Part shown: in pieces, positions 53,762-62,085 of the stretch
How the letters are laid out: every line of letters starts with the position of its first letter
Numbering within the stretch: position 1 is the stretch's first letter
Program-made: the position numbers and the translations under genes
The notes under the pieces: generated by a model
Told to the model about the DNA's origin: nothing
The model's input: only the letters and a program-made list of their open reading frames with translations
The model's database searches: none
From: Curtobacterium sp. MCSS17_007
GTDB lineage: Bacteria; Actinomycetota; Actinomycetes; Actinomycetales; Microbacteriaceae
Direction: 5' to 3'
NCBI RefSeq assembly: GCF_003234175.2
Contig: NZ_CP126257.1
Span: 2,666,001-2,730,000, forward strand
Length of the DNA: 64,000 nt

Positions 53762-56481
53762 GGGCGGACCATCCGGCCACCGCCGAGCACCGTCGACGCC
53801 CACCGCGACAGCCGCGCGCGATCGACCTTCGAGTTGTGCCGGATGTCCGTCGGCAGGGCCGGGACGACGAGCACCGCGGCGAGCGGGACCTCTGCGGCCG
53901 CACGGACCGCGGCGGCGAGGTCGGCCGACGCGAGCCCCGGACGTCGTGCCGCGGGGACGGTCTCGACGACGGCGACGACCTGCTGGGTGCCGGACGGCCC
54001 GGTGCCCGCGACGCCGGCGCGTCCGACGCCCTCGACGCGCTCGATGCGCTGCTCGGGTCCGACCGGGGTCACGACGCCGTGGGGGGTGGTCACGACGTGC
54101 TGCAGACGACCCTCGATCCAGAGCCGACCGTCGGCGTCGAGGTGCCCGACGTCGCCGGTGCGGTGTCCACGCGGGTCATCGACGCCGAGCCGTGACACCC
54201 GGTCGGTGCGCCAGAGCCGGTCGTAGTGGTCGCGCACGTGCGGAGCCGCGACGACGACCTCGCCCGTGACGCCCGCCCGCTCCGTCAGGTCGCCGGTGGG
54301 CTCTCCGGCGTCGTCGAGCGGAGCGATCCGCACGCGCACACCGCCGGCCGGGCGCCCGACGCAGATGCCGTCGTCAGGCGCCGACGACGCCGCGCGCACG
54401 CCGGCGAGGTCCACGTCGGTCATGAGCAGGCCCTCGGTCATGCCGTAGGGGGTGTGCGCGGCCGCGTGCGGCATGAGCTCGGTCGCCGCGGCGAGGAGCG
54501 TCGCCGACACCGGGGCCCCGGCCGAGAGGAACAGCCGCACCCGTCCGAGCGCCGTCCGGTCGGCCGCGGTGAGCGCGGAGGCCGTGGCCACGACGTTCGC
54601 GAGGGCCGCCGGTGACAGGAACACCACGGTCGCGTCCGCCGCCGCGACCGCGTCGGCCACCGCGCGTGCGGTCAGGGTGCGCGGCGCCGTGACGTCCATG
54701 TCGGGCGCGACCGAGCGTGCGCCGAGGGCCGGTCCGAGCAGGGCGAAGGGGGCGAACCCGGCGACCAGACCGGTGCCGGTGCCGACCCCGTACTGCGCCG
54801 CCAGGACGTCGCGCACCGCGGCCAGCTGCCCGTGCGTGTAGACGACGCCCTTCGCAGGACCGGTCGAACCGGAGGTGAAGAGGACGGCGGCGGGAGCGTC
54901 CGGCGTCGGGGCGTCGGGCAGCTGCTCCCCCGCTGCGAGTCGTGCGGCGCCGCGACGGGCGACCTCGACCAGGGTGTGCTCGACGCCGAGTGCCTTGCGG
55001 GCCGGTCCGGGCAGCGACACCGTGGCGATGCGCCGGCCCGGCCAACCCAGCGTCCTGGCCGCACCGAGGCCCGGCAGTGCGCCGATCACCCAGTCCGGAC
55101 GGGCACCGCGGACCGCTCGGGTCAGGCCACGCAGCCCGAGTCCGGCATCCGCGACCACCACGACCGCGCCGATGCGGACGCAGGCGTAGAGCACCGCGGT
55201 GAGATCGGCCCCGGGGGTGACGAGGAGGGACACACGGTCGCCCGGGCGGACGCCGAGGTCGGCGAGCCCGGCCGCGATCTCGTGGACCCGCTGGGCGAGC
55301 AGCCGCCACGAGACCGTGCGCGGGCCACCGGCGGCGGCCATCTCGACGAGGGCGGGGCCGTGGTCGTCGGCGAGTTCGTCGAGCGCGGCCCAGAGGGGCC
55401 GGTACGGGGCGTCGGTGCGGGCTCCGGTGCCGGGGCGGGCATCGGCCGGGAGGCTCGGCTCGGCGCCGTCGGTCGGCCGCCCGTCCGGCAGGTGGTCACC
55501 GAGCCAGTCGAGCACCGTCCCCGCGACGTCGGCGTCGTCCGGCAGCAGGTGCCCGGCCCCCTCGAAGCGGTGGACGTCGGCGTGCGGCAGCCGCTCGACC
55601 AGGTCGTCGAGGTACCGCTCCAGGAACACCGGGTCGCGCGGTCCCCACATGACGAGCGCGGGCACCTCGAGCGCCGCGACACCGGTGGCGATGCGGTCGA
55701 GCTCGTCGGCGCTCGGGTGGGTGGCGTCCACGGGGATGTCCGCGACGAAGCCACCGATCCCGCCACGACGGGCGGCGCCACGGTACGGGGCCCGGTAGCC
55801 GTCGGCGACGGACCGGTCGAGCTTCGGGTGCGCGATGGCGAGCGTCGTCTCGAGGAACGCCGGTGTCAGCACCGTGCCGCGTCCGAGCACGCCCGGCCGC
55901 AGCGCGAGCCGCAGCGGAGCGGGGATCGGGGCCTCGTCGGGCTGGTGCACTGCGGTGTTGCACGTCGCCACGGCCACCACGAGGTCGGGGTGGTCGACCG
56001 CCCAGCCGAGCGAGACGACGCCGCCCCAGTCGTGGCCGAGGGTCACGACGGGTCCGGTGAGCCGGAGTTCGTCGGTCAGGGCGCCGAGGTCGCGGACACG
56101 GTCGGCCAGCCGGTGCTGGTCCGCGGTGCGCTCCGAGAAGCCCATGTCGAGCTGGTCGACCGCGACGACGCGCCACGCCGGGCCACCGGCCTGCGCGACG
56201 GCGAGCGTGCGCGCCGCGACGGACCGCCAGAGGTACGACCAGGTCGGGTTGCCGTGCACGCAGAGGATCGTGCCGACCGGCGTGACACCGATCGCCTCGA
56301 GGGAACCGGCCGTGTCGAGGAGGTGCCAGGTGCGCGGGGGGCGGGCCGCGCCTCCCGACCGTCCTGCCGCACCACCGCCGACGGTGACCAGGCGCGACCA
56401 GGCCGGGTCGAGTCCGGGCAGGGGCGGCGGGAGCGTCGCCGGAGCCGTGCTGGCGGCGACGCGCGGGAGGCCGGACCTCAC
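53758..56481 (-). CDS. oleBC: OleBC fusion: beta-lactone decarboxylase plus beta-lactone synthetase
   Basis: 907 residues. The OleB-like part (about 50-315) is a haloalkane-dehalogenase-type hydrolase with HGNPTWSYLW at 76-85 and nucleophile Asp151 in LGHDWGGVVSLGWA; the His lies in FEGAGHLLPDD. The OleC-like part (about 345-905) is an AMP-forming ligase with FTSGSTGPAKGVVYTHGQ at about 533-550, TPYGMTEGLLMT, and GHRTGDVGHLDADGRLWIEGR. OleC closes the beta-hydroxy acid to a beta-lactone and OleB removes CO2 to give an alkene. Fusion of the two is known in actinobacteria. GTG 56481 overlaps the oleA stop as GTGA. A GGGAGGC half-repeat is translated in the N-terminal region. Confidence 0.88.
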   Translation of the reverse strand: MRSGLPRVAASTAPATLPPPLPGLDPAWSRLVTVGGGAAGRSGGAARPPRTWHLLDTAGSLEAIGVTPVGTILCVHGNPTWSYLWRSVAARTLAVAQAGGPAWRVVAVDQLDMGFSERTADQHRLADRVRDLGALTDELRLTGPVVTLGHDWGGVVSLGWAVDHPDLVVAVATCNTAVHQPDEAPIPAPLRLALRPGVLGRGTVLTPAFLETTLAIAHPKLDRSVADGYRAPYRGAARRGGIGGFVADIPVDATHPSADELDRIATGVAALEVPALVMWGPRDPVFLERYLDDLVERLPHADVHRFEGAGHLLPDDADVAGTVLDWLGDHLPDGRPTDGAEPSLPADARPGTGARTDAPYRPLWAALDELADDHGPALVEMAAAGGPRTVSWRLLAQRVHEIAAGLADLGVRPGDRVSLLVTPGADLTAVLYACVRIGAVVVVADAGLGLRGLTRAVRGARPDWVIGALPGLGAARTLGWPGRRIATVSLPGPARKALGVEHTLVEVARRGAARLAAGEQLPDAPTPDAPAAVLFTSGSTGPAKGVVYTHGQLAAVRDVLAAQYGVGTGTGLVAGFAPFALLGPALGARSVAPDMDVTAPRTLTARAVADAVAAADATVVFLSPAALANVVATASALTAADRTALGRVRLFLSAGAPVSATLLAAATELMPHAAAHTPYGMTEGLLMTDVDLAGVRAASSAPDDGICVGRPAGGVRVRIAPLDDAGEPTGDLTERAGVTGEVVVAAPHVRDHYDRLWRTDRVSRLGVDDPRGHRTGDVGHLDADGRLWIEGRLQHVVTTPHGVVTPVGPEQRIERVEGVGRAGVAGTGPSGTQQVVAVVETVPAARRPGLASADLAAAVRAAAEVPLAAVLVVPALPTDIRHNSKVDRARLSRWASTVLGGGRMVRP

Positions 56482-57551
56482 CAGCGCAGTTCCATCATCG
56501 CCGTGTTGATGCCGGAGCCGACCCCACCGAGGAAGACGCGGTCGCCCCGGGTGATGCCGCCGCGGTCGACCTCGTCGGCCAGGGTGATGGGGATCGAGGC
56601 CGGACCGACGTTGCCGTACCGCTGGTACGTGGTGGGGACCTTCGTGCGGGAGATGCCGATCGCCTCGACGAAGGCGTTCGTGTGCACGTCGGAGACCTGG
56701 TGCAGCACGTAGCGGTCCATGTCCTGCCAGTCGAAGTGCGCGCGGGCCTCGTTCCAGGCGGCCACGACGAGCTCCATGCCGCCCTTCAGCAGCATCTTCG
56801 CATCGGTGAACATGCCGTCCACGCTGCCGACGCACAGGTCGTACCACTGCGTCGCCGCGCGGGTGACGCCACCGATGATGCGGTGCCCCTCGGGGTGGAC
56901 GTCGGACGGGCCGAGCACGGCGGCCGCGGCACCGGACCCGAGGGTCAGGCTCGCGAACTCGCTCATGAAGTCCTTGCGGTTCCGGCCGCCCTGGTTCAGG
57001 CGGTCGATCGTGTTGAGCTGCACCTGGTCGGCGTCCTCGCCGTCCACGATGAGCGCGTACTTGATCTGGCCGGAGTCGATCATGCCCGCGGCGACGCTCA
57101 TCGCGTTGACGAACCCCAGGCAGGCGTTCGCGATGTCGAAGTTGATCGCCGACGTCGGCAGCCCGAGGCCGTGGTGCAGGCGCACGGCGACGCTCGGCTC
57201 GAGGTGCGGTCGGGTGACGGAGGTGTTGATGAGCAGACCGACGTCCTCCGGGCGGATGCCGGCCTCGGCCATGGCCCGTCGGCCGGCGTCGATCGCGGCG
57301 TCCTGGAAGGTCTGCCCCTCGCCCCAGTTGCGGCGCTCGGTGACACCTGCGACGCGCTCGAGCAGGCCGGTCGGCAGACGCAGTCGGCGCAGGGCCCCGC
57401 GGAGCCTCGCCTCGATGTCCGCGGAGGTCGTCACGCGGTCCGCGACGGTCGTCGCCACCGACAGGAGCGACACGTTCTGGTGCTTCGCCGTGGCGTTGCC
57501 GGGCCGCTCCGGTTCGCTGCTCGTCGACTGGTCGACCGGTCGTTCCGTCAT
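56478..57551 (-). CDS. oleA: OleA-type thiolase (3-oxoacyl-ACP synthase III fold)
   Basis: 357 residues from ATG 57551. The catalytic Cys is about 144 in FDIANACLGFVNAMSVAA; His in YVLHQVSDVHTNAF and Asn in RYGNVGPASIP complete the KAS III-type triad. GNATAKHQNVSLLSVATTVADRV at 18-40 is a typical OleA start. It joins two fatty acyl-CoAs head to head to a beta-keto acid. ATG 57578 would add nine residues; neither start has a good ribosome site. First of three overlapping ole genes, 68 nt after the RimK-like gene on the same strand. Confidence 0.88.
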   Translation of the reverse strand: MTERPVDQSTSSEPERPGNATAKHQNVSLLSVATTVADRVTTSADIEARLRGALRRLRLPTGLLERVAGVTERRNWGEGQTFQDAAIDAGRRAMAEAGIRPEDVGLLINTSVTRPHLEPSVAVRLHHGLGLPTSAINFDIANACLGFVNAMSVAAGMIDSGQIKYALIVDGEDADQVQLNTIDRLNQGGRNRKDFMSEFASLTLGSGAAAAVLGPSDVHPEGHRIIGGVTRAATQWYDLCVGSVDGMFTDAKMLLKGGMELVVAAWNEARAHFDWQDMDRYVLHQVSDVHTNAFVEAIGISRTKVPTTYQRYGNVGPASIPITLADEVDRGGITRGDRVFLGGVGSGINTAMMELRW

Positions 57552-57619
57552 GATCGTCACCGACACATACTTCCGCATCTGACCTGGGTACGCGATCCGG
57601 GTGCGCTGGGCGGCACCGG

Positions 57620-58798
57620 TCAGGCGTCCTTCGGGAGCTTGCGGACCTTCGACCGGCGGCGACGGCGGTCCGGGATCATCGACCGCATCTCCTCGAGCTT
57701 CCCGAAGCAGAGCAGGCGGTCGCTGGCCTGCAGTTCGACGCCGCTCCGCGGGTTCGGGATGACCGAGGCACCGCGGTGCAGGGTCAGGACGGTGATGTCC
57801 CGGTCCCAGAGCCCGGACTCCTTGATCGTCTTGCCCACGAGATCGGCGTTCGTGTGGACGAGGAGCTCGGCCACGCCGTACCCGGTCGAGACGCTGAGTC
57901 GCTGGCGGACGTCGATCTCCGGGAACGCGACCTGGTTCCCGATGAAGTCGATGATCGCTCCGGCGACGTCGAGGCCGGTCGCGCGTTCGATGCCCTCGAG
58001 GCCCGGCGACGAGTTGACCTCCATGACGAGCGGCCCGTCGTTGCCCTCGAGCATGTCGACGCCCGCGACGCGGAGGCCCATGATCTGCGCCGAACGGACC
58101 GCCGCCTCCTCGTACTCGGGCGTCAGGGTGACCTTCTCGACGGTGCCGCCGCGGTGCACGTTCGACCGGAACTCGTCGCCGGACGCGCTGCGTCGCATCG
58201 CGGCCACGACCCGGTCCCCGACGACCAGTGCCCGGATGTCCCGGCCCCGGCTCTCCGAGACGAACGCCTGGATGAGCACGTTCTGCTTCGTGGAGTGGAG
58301 CGTCTCCACGATCGACTCGGCGACCTTGGCCTCGGGCGCGAGGATCACGCCGATGCCCTGCGTGCCCTCGAGCAGCTTGATCACGACCGGCGCGCCGCCG
58401 ACGCTGTCGATCGCCCCGCGGACGTCGGCGCGGCTGTTCACGAACGTGGTCGCCGGCATGCCGATGTGGTGCCGGGACAGGATCTGGTTCGCGCGGAGCT
58501 TGTCGCGGGAGTTCGTGATGCCCGTCGCGGTGTTCGGCGTGTACACGTCCATCTGCTCGAACTGCCGCACGACCGCGGTGCCGTAGTAGGTGATCGAGTT
58601 GCCGATGCGCGGGAGGACAGCGTCGTAGTCGCTCAGGAGCTTGCCCCGGTAGAGCAGGTCGGGCTCCTCGCCGGACAGGTCGATGGCGAACCGCAGCGTG
58701 TTGAGCACCTTGACCTCGTGCCCACGGTCGACCGCGGCCGCGCGCAGACGCTGCGTCGAGTACGCGTGCGGGGCGCGCGACAGGATGGCGAGTTTCAT
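57620..58798 (-). CDS. RimK-type ATP-grasp ligase fused to a TrkA-C (RCK_C) domain
   Basis: 392 residues. The RimK-like part (1-290) has MKLAILSRAPHAYSTQRL, TNSRDKLRANQILSRHHIGMP, PVVIKLLEGTQGIGVILAP for ATP, and VAGVDMLEGNDGPLVMEVNSSPGLEGIE for Mg/ATP. RimK proteins add glutamate to a protein C-terminus or make related peptide bonds. The rest (about 300-375: VSTGYGVAELLVHTNADLVGKTIKESGLW through ELQASDRLLCFGKLEEM) is a TrkA-C domain, a ligand-binding module of potassium channels. GGAG lies 8 nt before ATG 58798. A divergent RimB-like gene is 68 bp away. Confidence 0.88.
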   Translation of the reverse strand: MKLAILSRAPHAYSTQRLRAAAVDRGHEVKVLNTLRFAIDLSGEEPDLLYRGKLLSDYDAVLPRIGNSITYYGTAVVRQFEQMDVYTPNTATGITNSRDKLRANQILSRHHIGMPATTFVNSRADVRGAIDSVGGAPVVIKLLEGTQGIGVILAPEAKVAESIVETLHSTKQNVLIQAFVSESRGRDIRALVVGDRVVAAMRRSASGDEFRSNVHRGGTVEKVTLTPEYEEAAVRSAQIMGLRVAGVDMLEGNDGPLVMEVNSSPGLEGIERATGLDVAGAIIDFIGNQVAFPEIDVRQRLSVSTGYGVAELLVHTNADLVGKTIKESGLWDRDITVLTLHRGASVIPNPRSGVELQASDRLLCFGKLEEMRSMIPDRRRRRSKVRKLPKDA

Positions 58799-58854
58799 CG
58801 GGGTTGCTCCACGGGGTCGAGGCGTCGACGGCGACGCTCAATCAAAGCATGCGA

Positions 58855-58860
58855 CAGGAT
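58855..58860 (+). promoter_or_regulatory. -10 element of leaderless promoter (RimB-like gene)
   Basis: CAGGAT ends 6 nt before ATG 58867, in the 68-bp divergent region shared with the RimK-like gene. Confidence 0.45.
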
Positions 58861-58866
58861 GGGCAC

Positions 58867-59328
58867 ATGGCCCGGAACCCGACGATCGCAGGATGGCGCG
58901 AGTGGGCTGCCCTGCCCGGGCTGGACCTGCCCTGGATCAAGGTGAAGCTCGACACCGGGGCACGGAGCTCGGCGCTGCACGCGTTCGACCTCGAGGAGCT
59001 CCCCGGTGACCGGGTGCGCTTCTCGGTGCACCCGTGGCAGGACACCGACGCCGACGCCGTCACGCACGAGTGCGACGTGCACGACCGGCGGATCGTCCGG
59101 AGCTCGACGGGGCACACGCAGGAGCGCATCGTCGTGCTGACGCCGATCACGCTCGCGGGCCGCACGATCGACGCCGAGGTCACGCTGAGCAACCGCGACC
59201 AGATGGGCTTCCGCATGCTCGTCGGCCGCGAGGCCCTGCGCCAGGGGTTCCTCGTCGATCCCGCGCGGTCGTTCATGGCGGGGCGGGCGCCGAAGGAGAT
59301 CCGGCGGCGCAACCGCGGGCGCGCCTGA
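58867..59328 (+). CDS. RimB-like retropepsin-fold protein (ATP-dependent zinc protease family)
   Basis: 153 residues. IKVKLDTGARSSALHAFDLE near 23-42 carries the DTGA motif of retropepsin-like proteins, and NRDQMGFRMLVGREALRQGFLVDP is the family end. Proteins of this family (formerly DUF785, called ATP-dependent zinc protease) often neighbour rimK and in Pseudomonas act with it on ribosomal protein S6. The CAGGAT box 6 nt upstream sets the start. Divergent pairing with a RimK-type ligase supports a shared protein-modification role. Confidence 0.85.
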   Translation: MARNPTIAGWREWAALPGLDLPWIKVKLDTGARSSALHAFDLEELPGDRVRFSVHPWQDTDADAVTHECDVHDRRIVRSSTGHTQERIVVLTPITLAGRTIDAEVTLSNRDQMGFRMLVGREALRQGFLVDPARSFMAGRAPKEIRRRNRGRA

Positions 59329-59584
59329 GGCGCGGGGCGCGCCGCTGCGCGGCGCGCGTTGCTCTCGCACAACGACAGGCAGTTTGCGCCGCGACGTTCC
59401 GTGGTGCGGTGCGCTTTCCGTTGGGCGTGTCTCCCACCATGCGTCCCGCACGAAGGCGGACGGGAGGCGCGGCGCGGGCTGTATCCGCGCCTCCCCTCCC
59501 CGAACGGCCGTATTCCACAAGCTTCGTCCCGCTCGTACTGAAATGCTACGTTCTACACCTTGCCGATCTGGTGATGGGGGAAAC
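59329..59584. other. Intergenic region before accessory unit
   Basis: 256 bases. Contains the GGGAGGC-type repeat copy 9 and a TACGTT -10-like box (59547-59552) about 32 nt before GTG 59585, with GGGGGAA as ribosome site. The DNA from here to about 62.75 kb is visibly less GC-extreme than its surroundings. Confidence 0.5.
59458..59499. repeat. GGGAGGC-type palindromic repeat, copy 9
   Basis: Arms GGACGGGAGGCGCGG and CCGCGCCTCCCCTCC (one mismatch), between the RimB-like gene and the hydrolase gene. Confidence 0.75.
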
Positions 59585-61408
59585 GTGGGGTTCGAGTTCG
59601 ACGACGCCGCAGCTGCGCGGCTCGCCGCGTGCGCTGCGCAGGCCGCGCTGGCGCTGCGCGGGAGCGCGTGGCCGCGACGGAGCGCTGCCGAAGCAGCGCT
59701 GCGGGACTTCGACGGCGGGCACGCGCGCCTGTTCGAGACCGCCAGGACGGTCGAGTCCGAAGACCGGGCGCGACTCGCACACGCGCTCGACGACCTCGCG
59801 GACCAGGTGCGGATCGCCCGGCACCAGGCCGTGCAGGAGCGTCACCGACGGTCGGAGCTCGCTGCGTGGCGGAGACGGGCGGCCGACCGCCAGCACGCGC
59901 TGGTCGGCGTGGGTGCCGCGTGGGAGCCCGTGCTCGATGCGAGCGCGGCCGTCTTCGACCCGGAACCGACCGACCGCCCGATCAGACCGACGCCCGTCAC
60001 CGCGACGTTCCGCGCTCGGCACCGACGGCGGACCGGTGGACGGTCGACCGGGCGGAGCAGCGCCGACCCGGAACGGTTGCGACAGTTCGCCGCCACGGCC
60101 CAGGCGCAGGACGGTGTGACGGAGCAGGACCTCGTCCGTGTCCGGAACGCGTGGGCGGGGTTCCGCGACCGGTGCGGGTGGGTCCCCGTCGATGCGCCCC
60201 CGCTGCCGGGCGGCTTCGGTGCGTACCTCGACGAGAACGCCGAGGACGCCCGGTGGACGGCGCGGATCGCGGACGCGTTCGAGGCTGCCGGTGGACGGTC
60301 GGTCGCCGACGTCGCGCTCGACATCGCCGGGGCGGCGGCCCTGTCCCCGGCCGCACAGCGACTGATGGACCCGTCCTCGACCCCGGCGCAGGTCGCGGCG
60401 GCATGGAAGGAACTCGGGCTCACCGCGGAGGACATCGCGGCGCTCCCACTGCGGACCCAGGTGCGGGTGGCGAACCTCGACGGGGTGCCAGCCGTCGCTC
60501 GTGACGTGGCCTCGCGGCGGGTGCTCGCCGCAGCGGTCCGGGACCCGCAGCGGATGTACCGACTCTTCGGCCTGGCCTCCACGTACGGCGCGGTGAGCCT
60601 CGACGAGTTCACCGCACAGGTCCACGCGCTCGCTCAGGGGATCCAGCGAGCCGACCGGATCGCAGCCGAACTGCGAAACCCGTCGGACGCAGTGGCACAG
60701 CTCGTCGGCTTCGGCGTCGCGAACGGCGCTCCCGTCGCCGCGGTCGTGTTGGGCAACCTCGACACCGCGGAGAACGTCACGGTGAACGTCCCCGGCGCGA
60801 CGACGACGCTCGACAGCACCAGGCAGAAAGCACTCGCCGCTGCAGGGCTCCTCGGCTCCGCCGCAGACATCGGAAGCGCGACTTCGTACGCGGTCGTGTC
60901 CTGGTTCGGCTCCCGCGCACCCGCCATCCCCGAAGTCCCGGCGCAGGGACGAGCCGCCGCGGGCGGGGCAGAGCTGGCGTCGTTCCTCGACGGCATCCAC
61001 GACAGTCGAGGCGGGGCACCGCGTCGACTCACGGTACTCGGCCACTCGTACGGCTCCACGACGGCAGCCGAAGCGCTGGCCCAGACCCGGCACCGCGTCG
61101 ACACGTTCGTCACGTACGGGTCGGTCGGCTTCACCGACGCGACCAGGCCGGAACACCTCAACGTCGGCCACGTGTACGCGACGGAAGGACAGGCGGACCA
61201 CACCGCCATCAAGGGCAGGATCGGGCGGACTGATCCACGTGACCTGCCGGACGTCGAGGTCTTCAGCTCCGAAGCGGCGGACGGCTTCGCGGCCGTCACG
61301 GGCCACGACATGTACCCCGAGTCCGCCGGCCAGGTCGGCTACCTGACCCCCGGCTCGACCGCCCAGCACACCATCTCGCAGATCATCGCAACGGGAGGGC
61401 GAGGATGA
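59585..61408 (+). CDS. Large alpha/beta hydrolase, DUF1023-type, with helical N-terminus
   Basis: 607 residues. The first 150 residues are helical and charged (FDGGHARLFETARTVESEDRARLAHALDDLADQV), somewhat like the WXG/LXG-type N-termini of type VII secretion substrates. The hydrolase domain near the C-terminus has VTVNVPGATTTLDS, nucleophile elbow RRLTVLGHSYGSTTAAEAL (Ser about 488) and TGHDMYPESAGQVGYLTPGS with a His, the DUF1023 pattern. GTG 59585 follows GGGGGAA. The downstream lipoprotein gene overlaps by ATGA. No signal peptide. Function unknown; an exported effector-like enzyme is a hypothesis. Confidence 0.8.
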   Translation: MGFEFDDAAAARLAACAAQAALALRGSAWPRRSAAEAALRDFDGGHARLFETARTVESEDRARLAHALDDLADQVRIARHQAVQERHRRSELAAWRRRAADRQHALVGVGAAWEPVLDASAAVFDPEPTDRPIRPTPVTATFRARHRRRTGGRSTGRSSADPERLRQFAATAQAQDGVTEQDLVRVRNAWAGFRDRCGWVPVDAPPLPGGFGAYLDENAEDARWTARIADAFEAAGGRSVADVALDIAGAAALSPAAQRLMDPSSTPAQVAAAWKELGLTAEDIAALPLRTQVRVANLDGVPAVARDVASRRVLAAAVRDPQRMYRLFGLASTYGAVSLDEFTAQVHALAQGIQRADRIAAELRNPSDAVAQLVGFGVANGAPVAAVVLGNLDTAENVTVNVPGATTTLDSTRQKALAAAGLLGSAADIGSATSYAVVSWFGSRAPAIPEVPAQGRAAAGGAELASFLDGIHDSRGGAPRRLTVLGHSYGSTTAAEALAQTRHRVDTFVTYGSVGFTDATRPEHLNVGHVYATEGQADHTAIKGRIGRTDPRDLPDVEVFSSEAADGFAAVTGHDMYPESAGQVGYLTPGSTAQHTISQIIATGGRG

Positions 61409-62085
61409 ACATCATGCGTCTGCTCCGCGCTCTCCTCGCATTCGTCGCCTGTACCTGGGTCCTGTCCGGGTGCGCGGCAGGAGGAGACCGTATGCCCATC
61501 GACGCCGCAGGGCTGACGCAAGAGGACGTGTCTCGGATGTCGCTCCACGAGGAGTTCGATCGGTACCACCAGCACTACGAGCGGATGCAGCAGGTGCTCG
61601 CAGCCGCGCAGCGCCAAGTGCACGACAGCGAGTGGCGATGGACCATGGGCGACCGCGTGCCATCCGGTGGGGGCAACGAGAACAGCGTTGTGCCGATGGC
61701 CGGTTCCACCATCGACAACAGCTACGCCCTGGACACCTCACGCGTCTGGTCGTCACCCGTCGCTGGCAACGATCGTCGTGCACTACAACCGATGATCGGC
61801 TACTTCGATGACCAGGGCTGGCTGTGGCGAGAGCGCACGCTGGGCAAGGACCACGACGTGTGGGCGGTCACCGACGACGGCTGGCGCATCCGGTACCTCG
61901 TCATCAACAACGGCAACCACGCACTCACGGTCTACAGCGGGCAGTACTGGACGAACGACAGTCTTGCGCTGACCGAGGCCATCGGTGGCCGCAATGACGC
62001 GGCGTACCCAGAAGAGTCCCTCCCCGGCGAGTACCCGCCCTTTCCGAAGTGGAGCGACGCGATCATCCGACCGCCGAAGATCTGA
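61405..62085 (+). CDS. Lipoprotein A of a tandem pair
   Basis: 226 residues. The signal peptide ends at lipobox LSGC (Cys23 region), then AAGLTQEDVSRMSLHEEFDRYHQHYERMQQVLAAAQRQVH, a helical part, and a mixed alpha/beta domain. The C-terminal 45 residues (YSGQYWTNDSLALTEA through KWSDAIIRPPKI) are almost identical to those of the next gene. No family recognised. ATG 61405 overlaps the hydrolase stop and the stop shares a base with the next ATG, so the three genes form one operon. Confidence 0.8.
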   Translation: MNIMRLLRALLAFVACTWVLSGCAAGGDRMPIDAAGLTQEDVSRMSLHEEFDRYHQHYERMQQVLAAAQRQVHDSEWRWTMGDRVPSGGGNENSVVPMAGSTIDNSYALDTSRVWSSPVAGNDRRALQPMIGYFDDQGWLWRERTLGKDHDVWAVTDDGWRIRYLVINNGNHALTVYSGQYWTNDSLALTEAIGGRNDAAYPEESLPGEYPPFPKWSDAIIRPPKI

